From Afipia sp. (lineage in GTDB: Bacteria; Pseudomonadota; Alphaproteobacteria; Rhizobiales; Xanthobacteraceae): a stretch of DNA of 52,601 nucleotides. Made by a program: the position numbers and the translations under genes. Positions 6,216 to 14,765 of this stretch are shown piece by piece. Within the stretch, counting starts at the first letter, position 1. Each line of letters starts with the position of its first letter. Location: positions 1 to 52,601 of the forward strand of contig JAFVHU010000137.1 in NCBI GenBank assembly GCA_017474385.1, in the 5' to 3' direction. The notes below the pieces were generated by a model. That model ran no database searches. It was given only the letters and a program-made list of their open reading frames with translations, and was not told the origin of the DNA.

Positions 6216-8300
6216 ATGGACTCGCAGAAGTTTCCGACCGATCTCCTCGCGAGGGCTTACCTCGACATGTTAGCCACGGAAGCTGGAACAAACAGCAGTC
6301 CGCTCTTACGCAGCGGCAATCCCGACGATCCGATCGAGAGATTAATTGATGATTTGTCGAGGCCCCCAGAGTCCGCCGGTCGGACATCGATACGAGCCGA
6401 CCTTGCAGCTGCTGCAGTCTTGGTCGCCCGCGCGATTGAGTCAGTAAACGGACTCACCCGCGATCTCCGCCGAGGCTGTCCTGTCGTGTCGCTCGCCACC
6501 CATAGAGCCGAGGTGGTCTCCCTGGCTAAGCAGGTTCTAGAAGCCTGCGCTTTTGGCTCTGAAGCAAAAGTGCTCGATGAACGAACCTTCGATCGCGGCT
6601 ACACGCATCCCGTATTGCTGCTGGCCAGAGACGGCGCATCCAAGGACGCCAAGGCGGAACGAGGAAATGACACCGTTGCAAGCGCGCTGCACGCCCGCGC
6701 GCCGATCTTCGGCGTTGCACCTGACCCGCGTCGTCATCTGGCGCGCGATCTCCTTCGGGCGGCGGAACACCATCTTTCCCTGAGTCAGCTCGATGCCTCC
6801 GCCATCGCGCTGGTGATCGAAGCCGTCACAGGAAGGCCTCCCAGCGTAACAGTGGACGAGCAGCTCGTCCGGGCCGTCGATATTTCAGACCTCGCGCTGT
6901 CGGTTCGATCGGATCGTACGGCAGATGATTGTATCAAGCGGCTCGAAAGGATCGTCTCGACAAAATCTTTCTTTGACCATCGTGGTCCAAGCTTAGAGGA
7001 GCTTGCCGGCTACGGCGAAGCGCGCGAATGGGGGCTCAATCTTGTTGCCGATCTGCGTGAGTACCGAGCGGGCCGCCTTGATTGGGAATGTATGGAAAAG
7101 GGCTTACTCTTGGCTGGAGCACCTGGCGTAGGTAAGACACAATTTGCGCGCGCGGTCGCAAAGTCTTCAAATGTGCCCCTCGTAGCAACGTCTGTCGCCG
7201 ATTGGAACGCGTCCGCCTATCTTTCGGGTACATTGACCGCGATCAAAGAGTCGTTCTCGCGGGCACAACAACTCGCGCCCTGTATATTGTTTATCGACGA
7301 ATTGGACGGAATATCGGATCGGGCAACACTAACCTCCGACTACAGGGAGTATTGGACACAGATCGTCAATCTTCTCCTGGAGCAATTAGCTGGCGTCGAA
7401 GATCGCCCCGGCGTGGTCGTGATCGGGGCAACAAATCACCCCGACCATATCGATCCCGCAATACGGCGCGCAGGACGTCTCGATCGAACGATCGAAATCG
7501 AGCTACCCGACGCCGAGAACCTGGCGGCGATCTTCCGCTTTCATCTCGGGGAAGACGTCCTGCCCAAAGTCGATTTGATGCCGGCCGCCCTCGCGGCGTT
7601 AGGTAAAACCGGTGCCGATATTGAGGCGTGGGTGCGACGGGCGAAGTCACGTGCCCGCCGCGCCAAACAAGACCTCGTCTTCGACGATCTCCTTCACGAG
7701 ATCCGATCTGGGCGGGAAGGGTTGCCGGAAAGCTTGAGGCGGACCTGTTCCGTTCACGAAGCCGGGCACCTCATCGTAGGCGTCGCTTTGGCTGTGTTCG
7801 AGCCTCAGGCGTTGACGTTACTCGATGATGGCGGCGCCACGCGCGTCGAACTTTCGCGAGCCAACTCGCAAACTCAGAACGGCATTGAAAACTTCATCAC
7901 TGCGCTTCTTAGCGGTCGCGCCTCCGAAGAAATCATCCTCGGCTCTTCGCAGGCAACGGCAGGGGCTGGCATTGGAGAGCAGAGCGATTTTTCGAGAGCC
8001 ACTGCCGCGGCGATCGACCTGGAACTTCGTTTCGGCTTCGGAGTGATTGGTCTGGCGCGGTTTTCGGATCGTGCCACCGAGATGTTACTGCAGGACCCCT
8101 CCATCGTGAGCCTGATCACGAAACGCTTAGATCGCTGCCATACGCGGGCACGCGAACTCATCGCTGCGAATCGGCAGACAGTCGAAGCCGTGGCACGCCT
8201 TTTGGAACAGACGGGGTATCTGGATCGAGCCGCCATTGACGAACTCTTGAAAAGGTATCCGGTGCGAAATGTGGCGACAGATAACGGGGCGCTCAAATGA
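6216..8300 (+). CDS. Soluble FtsH-like AAA+ ATPase with M41 metalloprotease domain
   Basis: This 694-residue protein has a unique N-terminal ~270 residues with no hydrophobic segment. An AAA+ domain follows, with Walker A GAPGVGKT near residue 300, Walker B CILFIDELDG near 356, and the second region of homology HPDHIDPAIRRAGRLDR. The C-terminal peptidase carries the zinc motif HEAGH near residue 513 and the third-ligand region SGRASEEIILG...GEQSDFSRAT, as in FtsH. Unlike FtsH it lacks the two N-terminal membrane helices, so it is probably a cytosolic unfoldase-protease. The ATG at 6216 (MDSQKF) follows GGAG; the frame is open upstream but overlaps the phosphoesterase. Substrate unknown. Confidence 0.85.
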   Translation: MDSQKFPTDLLARAYLDMLATEAGTNSSPLLRSGNPDDPIERLIDDLSRPPESAGRTSIRADLAAAAVLVARAIESVNGLTRDLRRGCPVVSLATHRAEVVSLAKQVLEACAFGSEAKVLDERTFDRGYTHPVLLLARDGASKDAKAERGNDTVASALHARAPIFGVAPDPRRHLARDLLRAAEHHLSLSQLDASAIALVIEAVTGRPPSVTVDEQLVRAVDISDLALSVRSDRTADDCIKRLERIVSTKSFFDHRGPSLEELAGYGEAREWGLNLVADLREYRAGRLDWECMEKGLLLAGAPGVGKTQFARAVAKSSNVPLVATSVADWNASAYLSGTLTAIKESFSRAQQLAPCILFIDELDGISDRATLTSDYREYWTQIVNLLLEQLAGVEDRPGVVVIGATNHPDHIDPAIRRAGRLDRTIEIELPDAENLAAIFRFHLGEDVLPKVDLMPAALAALGKTGADIEAWVRRAKSRARRAKQDLVFDDLLHEIRSGREGLPESLRRTCSVHEAGHLIVGVALAVFEPQALTLLDDGGATRVELSRANSQTQNGIENFITALLSGRASEEIILGSSQATAGAGIGEQSDFSRATAAAIDLELRFGFGVIGLARFSDRATEMLLQDPSIVSLITKRLDRCHTRARELIAANRQTVEAVARLLEQTGYLDRAAIDELLKRYPVRNVATDNGALK

Positions 8301-8569
8301 TCAAGGTGACGATCGAAATCATCCCTGGCGGCTACGCTGAGGGCCGGCGCACGATCGGGCTCATGCATATCGCCAATATCTCTGATCTTGCGCGGCGGAG
8401 CGATTACCGGGTCGATTTCACGGAAGGAAACAATCCCCTAACCGGTATGAAGTCGTTCACCAGAACCGTTTACGTGCGCGATCATGATCGTAACCAGAGC
8501 GTCTGGTCGCTAATTGAGAAAGCAATCGCCGCGGGGAAGGATGCGGGGTTCGGCCGCGACTCGAGATAG
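8297..8569 (+). CDS. Small conserved-type hypothetical protein coupled to the protease gene
   Basis: The ATG overlaps the stop of the protease gene (ATGA), so the two are translationally coupled. The 90 residues start MIKVTIEIIPGGYAEGRRTI and read as a compact beta-rich fold (TIEIIPGG, YRVDFTEGNN, SFTRTVYVRDHDR) with a C-terminal helix (VWSLIEKAIAAGKDAG). There are no cysteines and no membrane segment. I do not recognise the family. Its position suggests a partner, adaptor or substrate of the FtsH-like protease. Confidence 0.68.
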   Translation: MIKVTIEIIPGGYAEGRRTIGLMHIANISDLARRSDYRVDFTEGNNPLTGMKSFTRTVYVRDHDRNQSVWSLIEKAIAAGKDAGFGRDSR

Positions 8570-8736
8570 TGATCCGCCAATGCCGGCGAGGCCAGCAACT
8601 AAGTCTGAGCCGACGGCTCGCATCATCCTCCCGGCTTCTGAACGCAAAGCGGGCGGCGCCGTTCGACCCCGTCGGCCCCGACGACGGGACCCGCAACACG
8701 GTCAGCCAGCCACTATCTACGGCGGCCTGTCGAAGG

Positions 8737-10059
8737 CTATTCTTCGAGATCATCTGTCGCTATCGTCGGATCATTCAGGTCGTAGCCGAAGCCTTCGTAG
8801 ACAAAAGCGCTACGGATAAGCTCGCAGTCTCTTTCACTGACGCCAGCCTTGCGGGTTGTCGGGTACCAAGAGGCGCTGATGGCGTCGATCATGCTGTTGA
8901 TGATGATCGTCGCTTCCTCTTTTGAGATAAGAAACCGCTCGCACTGGGAAAGCAAATTGGTGCGATTGGCATATCGGCCCCAATCTCCGAACGCCATCGC
9001 TAGATCGCGGCGCTCCATGGCGATCATGGGATTGGGTGTCAGATCGTAAGCTGGCGACAATGACCAAGCCGCATCCTTTGCGATGATCGCGTGATTCCGT
9101 GGATGATCGTCGGTGTTCGAGATAAGCGCGTTGAAACACACACGACGGAAGAGTTCCGGAAGATCCTTGCCCTGACTTGCTGTTGCGGCACGCCGTATTT
9201 CATCGGCGAGCAATAGATAGGACCATTTCCCACGCTTGTCCGCATCGTTGGGCGAGTCGTCTGCATCGACTAGGGTCAAGGCGCTCGCCATACGGCTGCG
9301 TAAATAACCTTGTTCGGTTTTGTGGCGGTCGAACCGCTTCACCAAAAGCACGTCCCGATCACCGACCGTTGTTAATTGGCTTTCTGCGCAAGAAATTCCG
9401 CAATCGCGCGCCAGCGTCAACATAGCGTGTTCGACACGCGGATTATTCCAACGGTCGTCGCGATGCGTAAATTTGGCAAGCCAGAGCGAATTGTCGTCCT
9501 CAACGGTTGCTTTTGGGCGGGCGCCGCCCATAGAGGTTCCAGCGTTAAGAAGAGCTTCTGCCTGCTCTGCATCCGCGCCTGCAGGCTTCGGAGCGTCTGG
9601 ATCTTTCTCTGCGGCCACAATTTGATCGGCAAGTTCGATCAGTTTTGCCAAGTCGAGCGTTCGATTAAATTTCCGCACAGGTGCCGGCGGTTCGGCGTTA
9701 AGCCCAAATCCCAAAGCGCCGGCGCGGTCATCCGGCGAGTTGAGTAAGTACTGGATTTCCGTCGGCTCGACGTTACCTAGCCGTTTCTCGATTAATTTCC
9801 GTCCCCACGCGTCGGGAGAACTGTCGCGTAGCGCGCCGAAATTGCCGCGTAGTTTCGTCGTGCGGAAGGCCGGCACCTGAAGCTTGAGTTCGACTGGGTC
9901 GAATTCGACTCGGTCATTTCGCGAAAGATAGCTTCGTCCATAAACGAATTGGCCAACCGCAGTTCCTTGGCGATTTGTGTCCAGTTGGTATTTGCCTGCG
10001 GTTACAGGTTCAGTCTGTCCGGGCAATGTAATGTAGACGAAGCATTCTTCAGAAGGCAT
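8737..10059 (-). CDS. hipA: HipA-family serine/threonine kinase toxin
   Basis: A kinase toxin of 440 residues. In E. coli HipA phosphorylates glutamyl-tRNA synthetase; other members have other targets. Visible are the N-terminal HipA domain (GQFVYGRSYLSRNDRVEFDP), the glycine-rich loop TSMGGARPKA, the active-site segment SNTDDHPRNHAI, and the metal-binding SPAYDLTPN. The ATG at 10059 (MPSEECF) overlaps the end of the hipB-like gene by 11 bases, which fixes it over the open frame running further upstream. Both genes form one unit on the minus strand. All key residues are present. Confidence 0.88.
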   Translation of the reverse strand: MPSEECFVYITLPGQTEPVTAGKYQLDTNRQGTAVGQFVYGRSYLSRNDRVEFDPVELKLQVPAFRTTKLRGNFGALRDSSPDAWGRKLIEKRLGNVEPTEIQYLLNSPDDRAGALGFGLNAEPPAPVRKFNRTLDLAKLIELADQIVAAEKDPDAPKPAGADAEQAEALLNAGTSMGGARPKATVEDDNSLWLAKFTHRDDRWNNPRVEHAMLTLARDCGISCAESQLTTVGDRDVLLVKRFDRHKTEQGYLRSRMASALTLVDADDSPNDADKRGKWSYLLLADEIRRAATASQGKDLPELFRRVCFNALISNTDDHPRNHAIIAKDAAWSLSPAYDLTPNPMIAMERRDLAMAFGDWGRYANRTNLLSQCERFLISKEEATIIINSMIDAISASWYPTTRKAGVSERDCELIRSAFVYEGFGYDLNDPTIATDDLEE

Positions 10060-10390
10060 TGCTGGGCCCTCCTCCGCTTCGCGCGCGCTCGCGCTCGTCG
10101 AGACCGCTGAGGGCGAGGCCCTCTTCGTCAGCCTTTGGATCGGCAACGCTTTCGAGAGACGAAAGCAGGTTCATAGCCCAAAGCATGCCGACGTAGACGC
10201 CAACGCTTGTGCCTAGTTTCCCATTCTCCGCATCGGTCAAGACATGCCTGTCCACGCCGAGTTTGGCCGCGAGGTCGACAAGGCTCAGGTTGCGCCGAAG
10301 TCGTGCGGTACGAAGGTTGTTGCCCAAGGACTTCAGGGCATCTTGGACAGCAAACGGCGGAGCATTTGTAAGTGCGCTACGAGGTGGCAT
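10049..10390 (-). CDS. hipB: HipB-like XRE antitoxin
   Basis: A 113-residue DNA-binding antitoxin. Residues 18-75 form the helix-turn-helix (LGNNLRTARLRRNLSLVDLA, then AKLGVDRHVLTDAENGK). A Pro/Arg-rich C-terminal tail follows and may contact HipA. The gene lies directly upstream of, and overlaps, the HipA gene. Three copies of a 16-base direct repeat begin at its start codon and extend about 130 bases upstream, which suggests cooperative autorepression by HipB. Confidence 0.82.
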   Translation of the reverse strand: MPPRSALTNAPPFAVQDALKSLGNNLRTARLRRNLSLVDLAAKLGVDRHVLTDAENGKLGTSVGVYVGMLWAMNLLSSLESVADPKADEEGLALSGLDERERARSGGGPSNAF

Positions 10391-10522
10391 GGCGTCTTAA
10401 GGCTCCCTTATCTACCTTAAAGGCGTCTTATGGTTCCTGACTTACGTATCATAAATTTGGAGAAAGTCAAGACTTGGTAGCTTAAACTACCACAATCCTA
10501 GATATGGGCGTCTTATGGTTCC
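10391..10522. promoter_or_regulatory. hipBA control region with three 16-base repeats and a palindrome
   Basis: Direct repeats GGCGTCTTAAGGCTCC (10391-10406), GGCGTCTTATGGTTCC (10422-10437) and GGCGTCTTATGGTTCC (10507-10522) precede the hipB start. Between the last two lies the palindrome TGGTAG-CTTAAA-CTACCA (10475-10492) in AT-rich sequence that could hold the promoter. The repeats are good candidates for HipB operators. Confidence 0.6.
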
Positions 10523-10779
10523 AAAAATCTCAGCCCGCCAGCAACACGCCAGTCCCCACCTGGTGCAACCGCATCGCTTGCCGGGACGAGGACTTGACGT
10601 AGGCGGCTGCAGGCGCCGACATCCTGATCGCGATAGATCCCCCGAACATTCGGGCCCGACACCGCCTCGGAGCAGCCAGCGGTGGCGCCCCTCGCAGGCG
10701 ATTGATGGTGGCAGGAACGGCGGAAGCTAACTTTTCTACAGCCCAATCGCGCGCTATCCTGTTCGAACACAGAGCACGA

Positions 10780-10950
10780 ATGACCTACGAAAAGCAGGGT
10801 AAACTCAAACTGATTGATGGAGGCGCCGGCGAAGTCAGACCTCCGGCGGCGCATCAACCCATGCCGAAATGGCAATGGACAATCCTCTGGATCGGGAGCA
10901 TCGCGATCTGGCTTTTGCTTTTCTATTATTTCTGGCTGGCTCTGCGATAG
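10780..10950 (+). CDS. Small single-pass membrane protein
   Basis: The ATG at 10780 opens a 56-residue frame: a polar, basic N-terminus (MTYEKQGKLKLIDGG) and then one strong hydrophobic helix, WTILWIGSIAIWLLLFYYFW, near the C-terminus. The frame is open further upstream but that part lacks protein character. No partner gene is evident. It may be an isolated small membrane protein or the tail of decayed DNA. Confidence 0.4.
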   Translation: MTYEKQGKLKLIDGGAGEVRPPAAHQPMPKWQWTILWIGSIAIWLLLFYYFWLALR

Positions 10951-10979
10951 TTGGCCGGTAGCTCGCGATCAAACCTGAC

Positions 10980-10994
10980 ACCTCTGTCAGAGGT
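10980..10994. other. 15-base palindrome
   Basis: ACCTCTG-T-CAGAGGT is a perfect seven-base inverted repeat. It lies 30 bases after the small membrane-protein gene and about 80 bases before the antitoxin-like gene. It may be an operator for that gene; no T-run follows that would make a clear terminator. Confidence 0.35.
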
Positions 10995-11118
10995 CTATTT
11001 CAACAGCGGCACAGCCAGATCACAACGCGGTCATTTTCTATTTAACTATGTCTGTCTCTAATAGGAGGCTGGCTCCATATCGAACGATCAAAGACCACGC
11101 CCGTCTGAAGCAGCAAAG

Positions 11119-11604
11119 GTGCTTCCGCGCCTCGACAAGTCACGTTTTGCGTCGGCCAACCGACGGCGGCTCAGCGCTCCTGCTTTGCGTACTTTCCTCG
11201 CCATTGCGGATCTATGGGGATTGACTGGAGAGCAACGTCTCTTGATCCTCGGCTATCCGTCTCGATCCACCTATCACAAGTGGTGCAAGCAGGCCCGAGA
11301 GCACGGCGACCTTACTCTCAATGTCGACGTCCTCACACGAATTTCCACAGTACTCGGGATTCATCGGGGTCTCGGAATTCTGTTCCCAACGGAGCAACTT
11401 GGCGTCGAGTGGCTGCGAACCCCGCACAACGCCATCATCTTCGGCAGGCGACCGCCCATACATCTGGCGACCAGCGGTTCACAGGACGGATTGCTCACGG
11501 TGCGGCGCTTTCTCGCCAGCGCCCTTGGCGGTCTCTACATGCAGCCGAACACTATTGACGAGGCGTTTATGTCTTACGACGACGCGGAAATCGTCTTTCG
11601 GTAA
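11119..11604 (+). CDS. MbcA/ParS/Xre-type antitoxin without adjacent toxin
   Basis: The family pairs with RES-domain toxins that destroy NAD. Visible are the N-terminal helical region (RRLSAPALRTFLAIADLWGL, then TGEQRLLILGYPSRSTYHKW) and the C-terminal toxin-binding segment (LGIHRGLGILF, GVEWLRTPHNAIIFGRRPP, SGSQDGLLTVRRFLASALGG). Starting at GTG 11119 gives 161 residues. Relatives usually have about 10-15 more residues before VLPRLD. Here the frame stays open back to 11065, and an ATA codon at 11077 stands eight bases after a perfect AGGAGG (11063-11068), so the original start may have been lost or be non-standard. No RES gene follows. Confidence 0.75.
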   Translation: MLPRLDKSRFASANRRRLSAPALRTFLAIADLWGLTGEQRLLILGYPSRSTYHKWCKQAREHGDLTLNVDVLTRISTVLGIHRGLGILFPTEQLGVEWLRTPHNAIIFGRRPPIHLATSGSQDGLLTVRRFLASALGGLYMQPNTIDEAFMSYDDAEIVFR

Positions 11605-11991
11605 CGAGCGCTTTTACACACTTGCCACGTCGTCTGCCCCCGTCGCAGCGGAGACGGCTGCGACTGCAACAGGCAAGAACTGGAGTTGGCAGATCAGCGC
11701 CGAGCATAACGTCTGAGCGATCCTGATTCGAACCGCCGATGGGACCGTATAGCCTGCTCGCTACGAATCAACACTGGATGAAATATGCTCGCGTTCCAGT
11801 TTTCGGCATCGCCCTCACGCAGGGAATGCGAAAGCGGCGGGCCGGCGTGAACGGCAGGCGCGGCATTTGTTCGCGTTGCGATTTGCTCGATGCCATCCCA
11901 GCCCGCCCCTATAACTATAGACCAATCCAGAAGGATTGAAGACGCCAGCGCCAGCGAGTATGATTCTTGCGGGCAATGGGGAAGTGGGCTG

Positions 11992-13161
11992 ATGAAACGC
12001 TGGCGCATCGCAGCGATTTTTGGGCTGTGTTTTTTTGGCGGTTCGAACGACTTAGCGAACGCCCAATCCAAACTGAATTTCGATGAGAAAATTGCCGCAC
12101 TTGACGCGTGGACCGTCGGCTATAACCGCGCGAGTGGCAGTTGTTTGACAACTGCCACTTACGGCGATGAAACCACGGTTTGGATAGGTCTGGACGATGA
12201 TGAAGTTTATCTAGCCCTAACGAACCCCAACTGGCAGTCCATTCAGGAAGGCAAGCAGTACCGCATTCGTATCGCTTCGCTTGCTGGCACCCGTTGGCAG
12301 GGCAATTTTTACGGCATCAGCCGAAGTCAAGAAAAGGGAGTGATTTCGGGTGGTCTCAAAGAAGAGTTCGTCAAAGAAGTAATCCGAACCCCCGGAATTG
12401 CGGTCTATCTCGGATCGACCCTTATAGCGAAACTCAATCTCGATGGATCGCCGGCCGCATTTGGCGCGATGTTGGACTGTCATTCGAGTCGAAACCCCGG
12501 CTCGTCGCAAAAAGCAGGTAGGAGCGTTGGCAAGGTCGTCAGCAGCGGCACCGGCTTTATTGTTTCCCAGCAAGGCCACATCCTTACCAACAACCATGTC
12601 GTGGAATCCTGTGGCAACTTAGCGATCGAACGAGCTGGACATTCAAGAGTCCACGGCACAGCACTCGCTAGAGACAAGGCAAACGATCTGGCGGTTCTCA
12701 AAACCGGCATCAAACCCGAAAATGTCACCTCCCTAAGAACTAATCTGCGGGTTGGCGAAAATATCGCAGTATATGGCTTTCCTTTATCTAGCCGGTTGGC
12801 AACCACCGGCAACTTCACAGTCGGATACGTCAGCGCCCTCGCCGGGTTAGGTGACGATAGTTCAAAGTTTCAAATCTCAGCACCAATCCAGCCGGGCAAC
12901 AGCGGCGGTCCTGTGCTTGACCACTACGGAAACGCGGTTGGCGTGATCGTTTCTACTGCCACATCTGCGATAATTGCCGACCGCTCAGGCGTCGCTCCTC
13001 AGAATATCAACTTCGCAATAAAAGCGAACATCGCAAGGAGCTTTCTTGATGCAAACGGCATTCAGGCCGACAGCGCACCCCAAACCACTAAAATCTATGA
13101 GTTCGCGGATTTGGCCGAGAGAGCAAAGCTAACCACCGTTAAAATTCTTTGTGAAAAATAG
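11992..13161 (+). CDS. Exported trypsin-like serine protease
   Basis: This 389-residue protein starts at ATG 11992 with a signal peptide (MKRWRIAAIFGLCFF...ANAQS). An N-terminal domain of about 150 residues is of unknown type (DEVYLALTNPNWQSIQEGKQ). The C-terminal half is a DegP/trypsin-like protease with histidine in TNNHVVE near residue 202, aspartate in NDLAVLK near 227, and serine in PGNSGGPVLD near 303. No PDZ domain follows, so it is a short form. The small exported protein 10 bases downstream is probably cotranscribed. Confidence 0.85.
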   Translation: MKRWRIAAIFGLCFFGGSNDLANAQSKLNFDEKIAALDAWTVGYNRASGSCLTTATYGDETTVWIGLDDDEVYLALTNPNWQSIQEGKQYRIRIASLAGTRWQGNFYGISRSQEKGVISGGLKEEFVKEVIRTPGIAVYLGSTLIAKLNLDGSPAAFGAMLDCHSSRNPGSSQKAGRSVGKVVSSGTGFIVSQQGHILTNNHVVESCGNLAIERAGHSRVHGTALARDKANDLAVLKTGIKPENVTSLRTNLRVGENIAVYGFPLSSRLATTGNFTVGYVSALAGLGDDSSKFQISAPIQPGNSGGPVLDHYGNAVGVIVSTATSAIIADRSGVAPQNINFAIKANIARSFLDANGIQADSAPQTTKIYEFADLAERAKLTTVKILCEK

Positions 13162-13170
13162 GAGGTCTTT

Positions 13171-13491
13171 TTGACAGTAAGGAACGTCGCTTCGATTTTC
13201 GCGATCATTGCGCTATGTGCGATTCTTCCGCAAAATCGGGCTTGGGCCGGGTCGCGCGATGGAGCCTTCGCCGCAGGTATGATCGGCGCGGCCATCGGTA
13301 CCGCCATTTTGATGCAGGGCAGCAGGGGCGGTCCAGCTTACTATCACAACCAGCGTGGGCCCCGTAAACCGGCTCGATCCAGTCGATCTAGATCGGTAGC
13401 GCCAAAAGAAGTGAAGGCGTCTAAAGACCCGTTCGCCGGGGCGGCAGCACCCGCTGATTACGCAAAACCTGTCAAAGCAAGCGGTCAATAA
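13171..13491 (+). CDS. Small exported glycine-zipper-like protein
   Basis: TTG at 13171 follows AGGAGG (13162-13167) by only a few bases. The product has 106 residues with a clear signal peptide (ASIFAIIALCAIL...AWA). A Gly/Ala segment follows, AGMIGAAIGTAILMQG, that could pack as a glycine zipper. The tail is basic and proline-rich (PRKPARSSRSRSVAPKEVK). No enzyme motif is visible. Close coupling to the trypsin-like protease gene suggests a shared cell-envelope role. Confidence 0.62.
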   Translation: MTVRNVASIFAIIALCAILPQNRAWAGSRDGAFAAGMIGAAIGTAILMQGSRGGPAYYHNQRGPRKPARSSRSRSVAPKEVKASKDPFAGAAAPADYAKPVKASGQ

Positions 13492-14765
13492 CCTCCGGCG
13501 CATCCCGAGAGTCCTGCGTGATCCGCACAGCCAGTATAAGATATCCGTCAGTCGATGGCTCTTGGTCGACCGTTGGATGCTCCGCCTGTTCGGCTGCTGA
13601 TCATGGCAACTCGCCCTTTGATCAAAATCTCGTTCGCGCAAGCTGCGACTTCTTTGTCCGGGCGCAAAGACGACTACCATGACGAGGCGTATGCATAGCA
13701 AGGTCAAGCACGGAAAACTCACAATGCGATTGTTCGAGCGGTTACGTCTGAGTTTCGGATTCTTGCCGATCCAAACTCAGAAGGGTTCAACAGAGACGGG
13801 TGATCTGACCGATGTAACCGCTGCGACGCTCTATGTTCCCGCCGCGGCTGAGGCAACGTGTTGTGGCCATTGTTCCGGAAACGCGGCAGGACACATTCCG
13901 GAACTTCCCACCGAAGAGAGCGACACAACAGGCCGCTCTTCGTTCTCTGGCAACGCTTGCTAATTTCCAATAGCGATCCTGTCGAACAGAGCGGCGAACA
14001 GCTGCTTCGCTTGCCGGATCTGGGAACGGCCCAAGGCATGCTCCACTCAAACCACGATCATTTGCCACCATCCCATGCTGTATTGCCCGCGAATTTGACG
14101 CCACAGGTTCAGTTCGTTCTAAAAGATGCAAACGGCAGGGAAGTTCAGAGGCAAGTTCGAGTCGAGGGATTGATTTTCAAAGCACTGTCGAGCTTGATGC
14201 CGCGGTTCGCCAAGAACCGCCGCACACCAGCGATGAATTGCCGCAACTGTTGAAAATCCTCGCTATCGACGAGGCCGCCGGCGCAGCCGTGGCCCCAACG
14301 CCGGCACACTCGCCCAACACTAGGAGTTGCCAAATGCGCGGCGATGACGAACTGGGCGAGAAGCCGTGGAACATGCGTATTTTGGTCGGTGATCAACCGG
14401 TCAAAACAGACTAAGAAACCGAGGAATGCCGTCCCAGCCGAAGGCGGCAGGTGCAGCGACGGCTCATAATGTAGGATCTAAGGTCAAATCCTCGCCAATG
14501 CCGCCGCAATGCTCGCGGCTTACCGCAGTAGAAGATGGCCCATCGATGCCTCGGATGCCCAAGCATCGCTCGAGCCGTGCGCGTGATGATCCCGGCGCTT
14601 TCAACCATCCAAACGCGGATTCAACAGAAGCACAACCGCACAGAGCGCGGCGATCAACGATCAACCCCCCGATCGCCGACGTCACGAGACGCGCACTCCC
14701 GTGAGAACGAGCGCCGCCCCCGGCAAGCAAAGCCACCGGGGCCGACAATCCGCTCTGTCCACCGT
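13492..14765. other. Long stretch without a convincing intact gene; scattered coding remnants
   Basis: The frame at 13724-13963 (MRLFERLRLSFGFLP...) contains CCGHCSGNA but has no family pattern. At about 14150-14414 one frame reads FQSTVELDAAVRQEP, ...LPQLLKILAIDEAAG..., then EKPWNMRILVGDQPVKTD and stops. The preceding ~100 bases read as protein in a different frame (LTPQVQFVLKDANGREVQRQ). This looks like a decayed gene with frameshifts. I cannot assign it. The rest shows short, arginine-rich frames typical of non-coding GC-rich DNA. Confidence 0.4.

Noticed and set aside
8569-8925. 118-residue plus-strand frame after the small coupled gene
   Set aside because: It overlaps the 3' end of hipA on the other strand and has no protein-like pattern.
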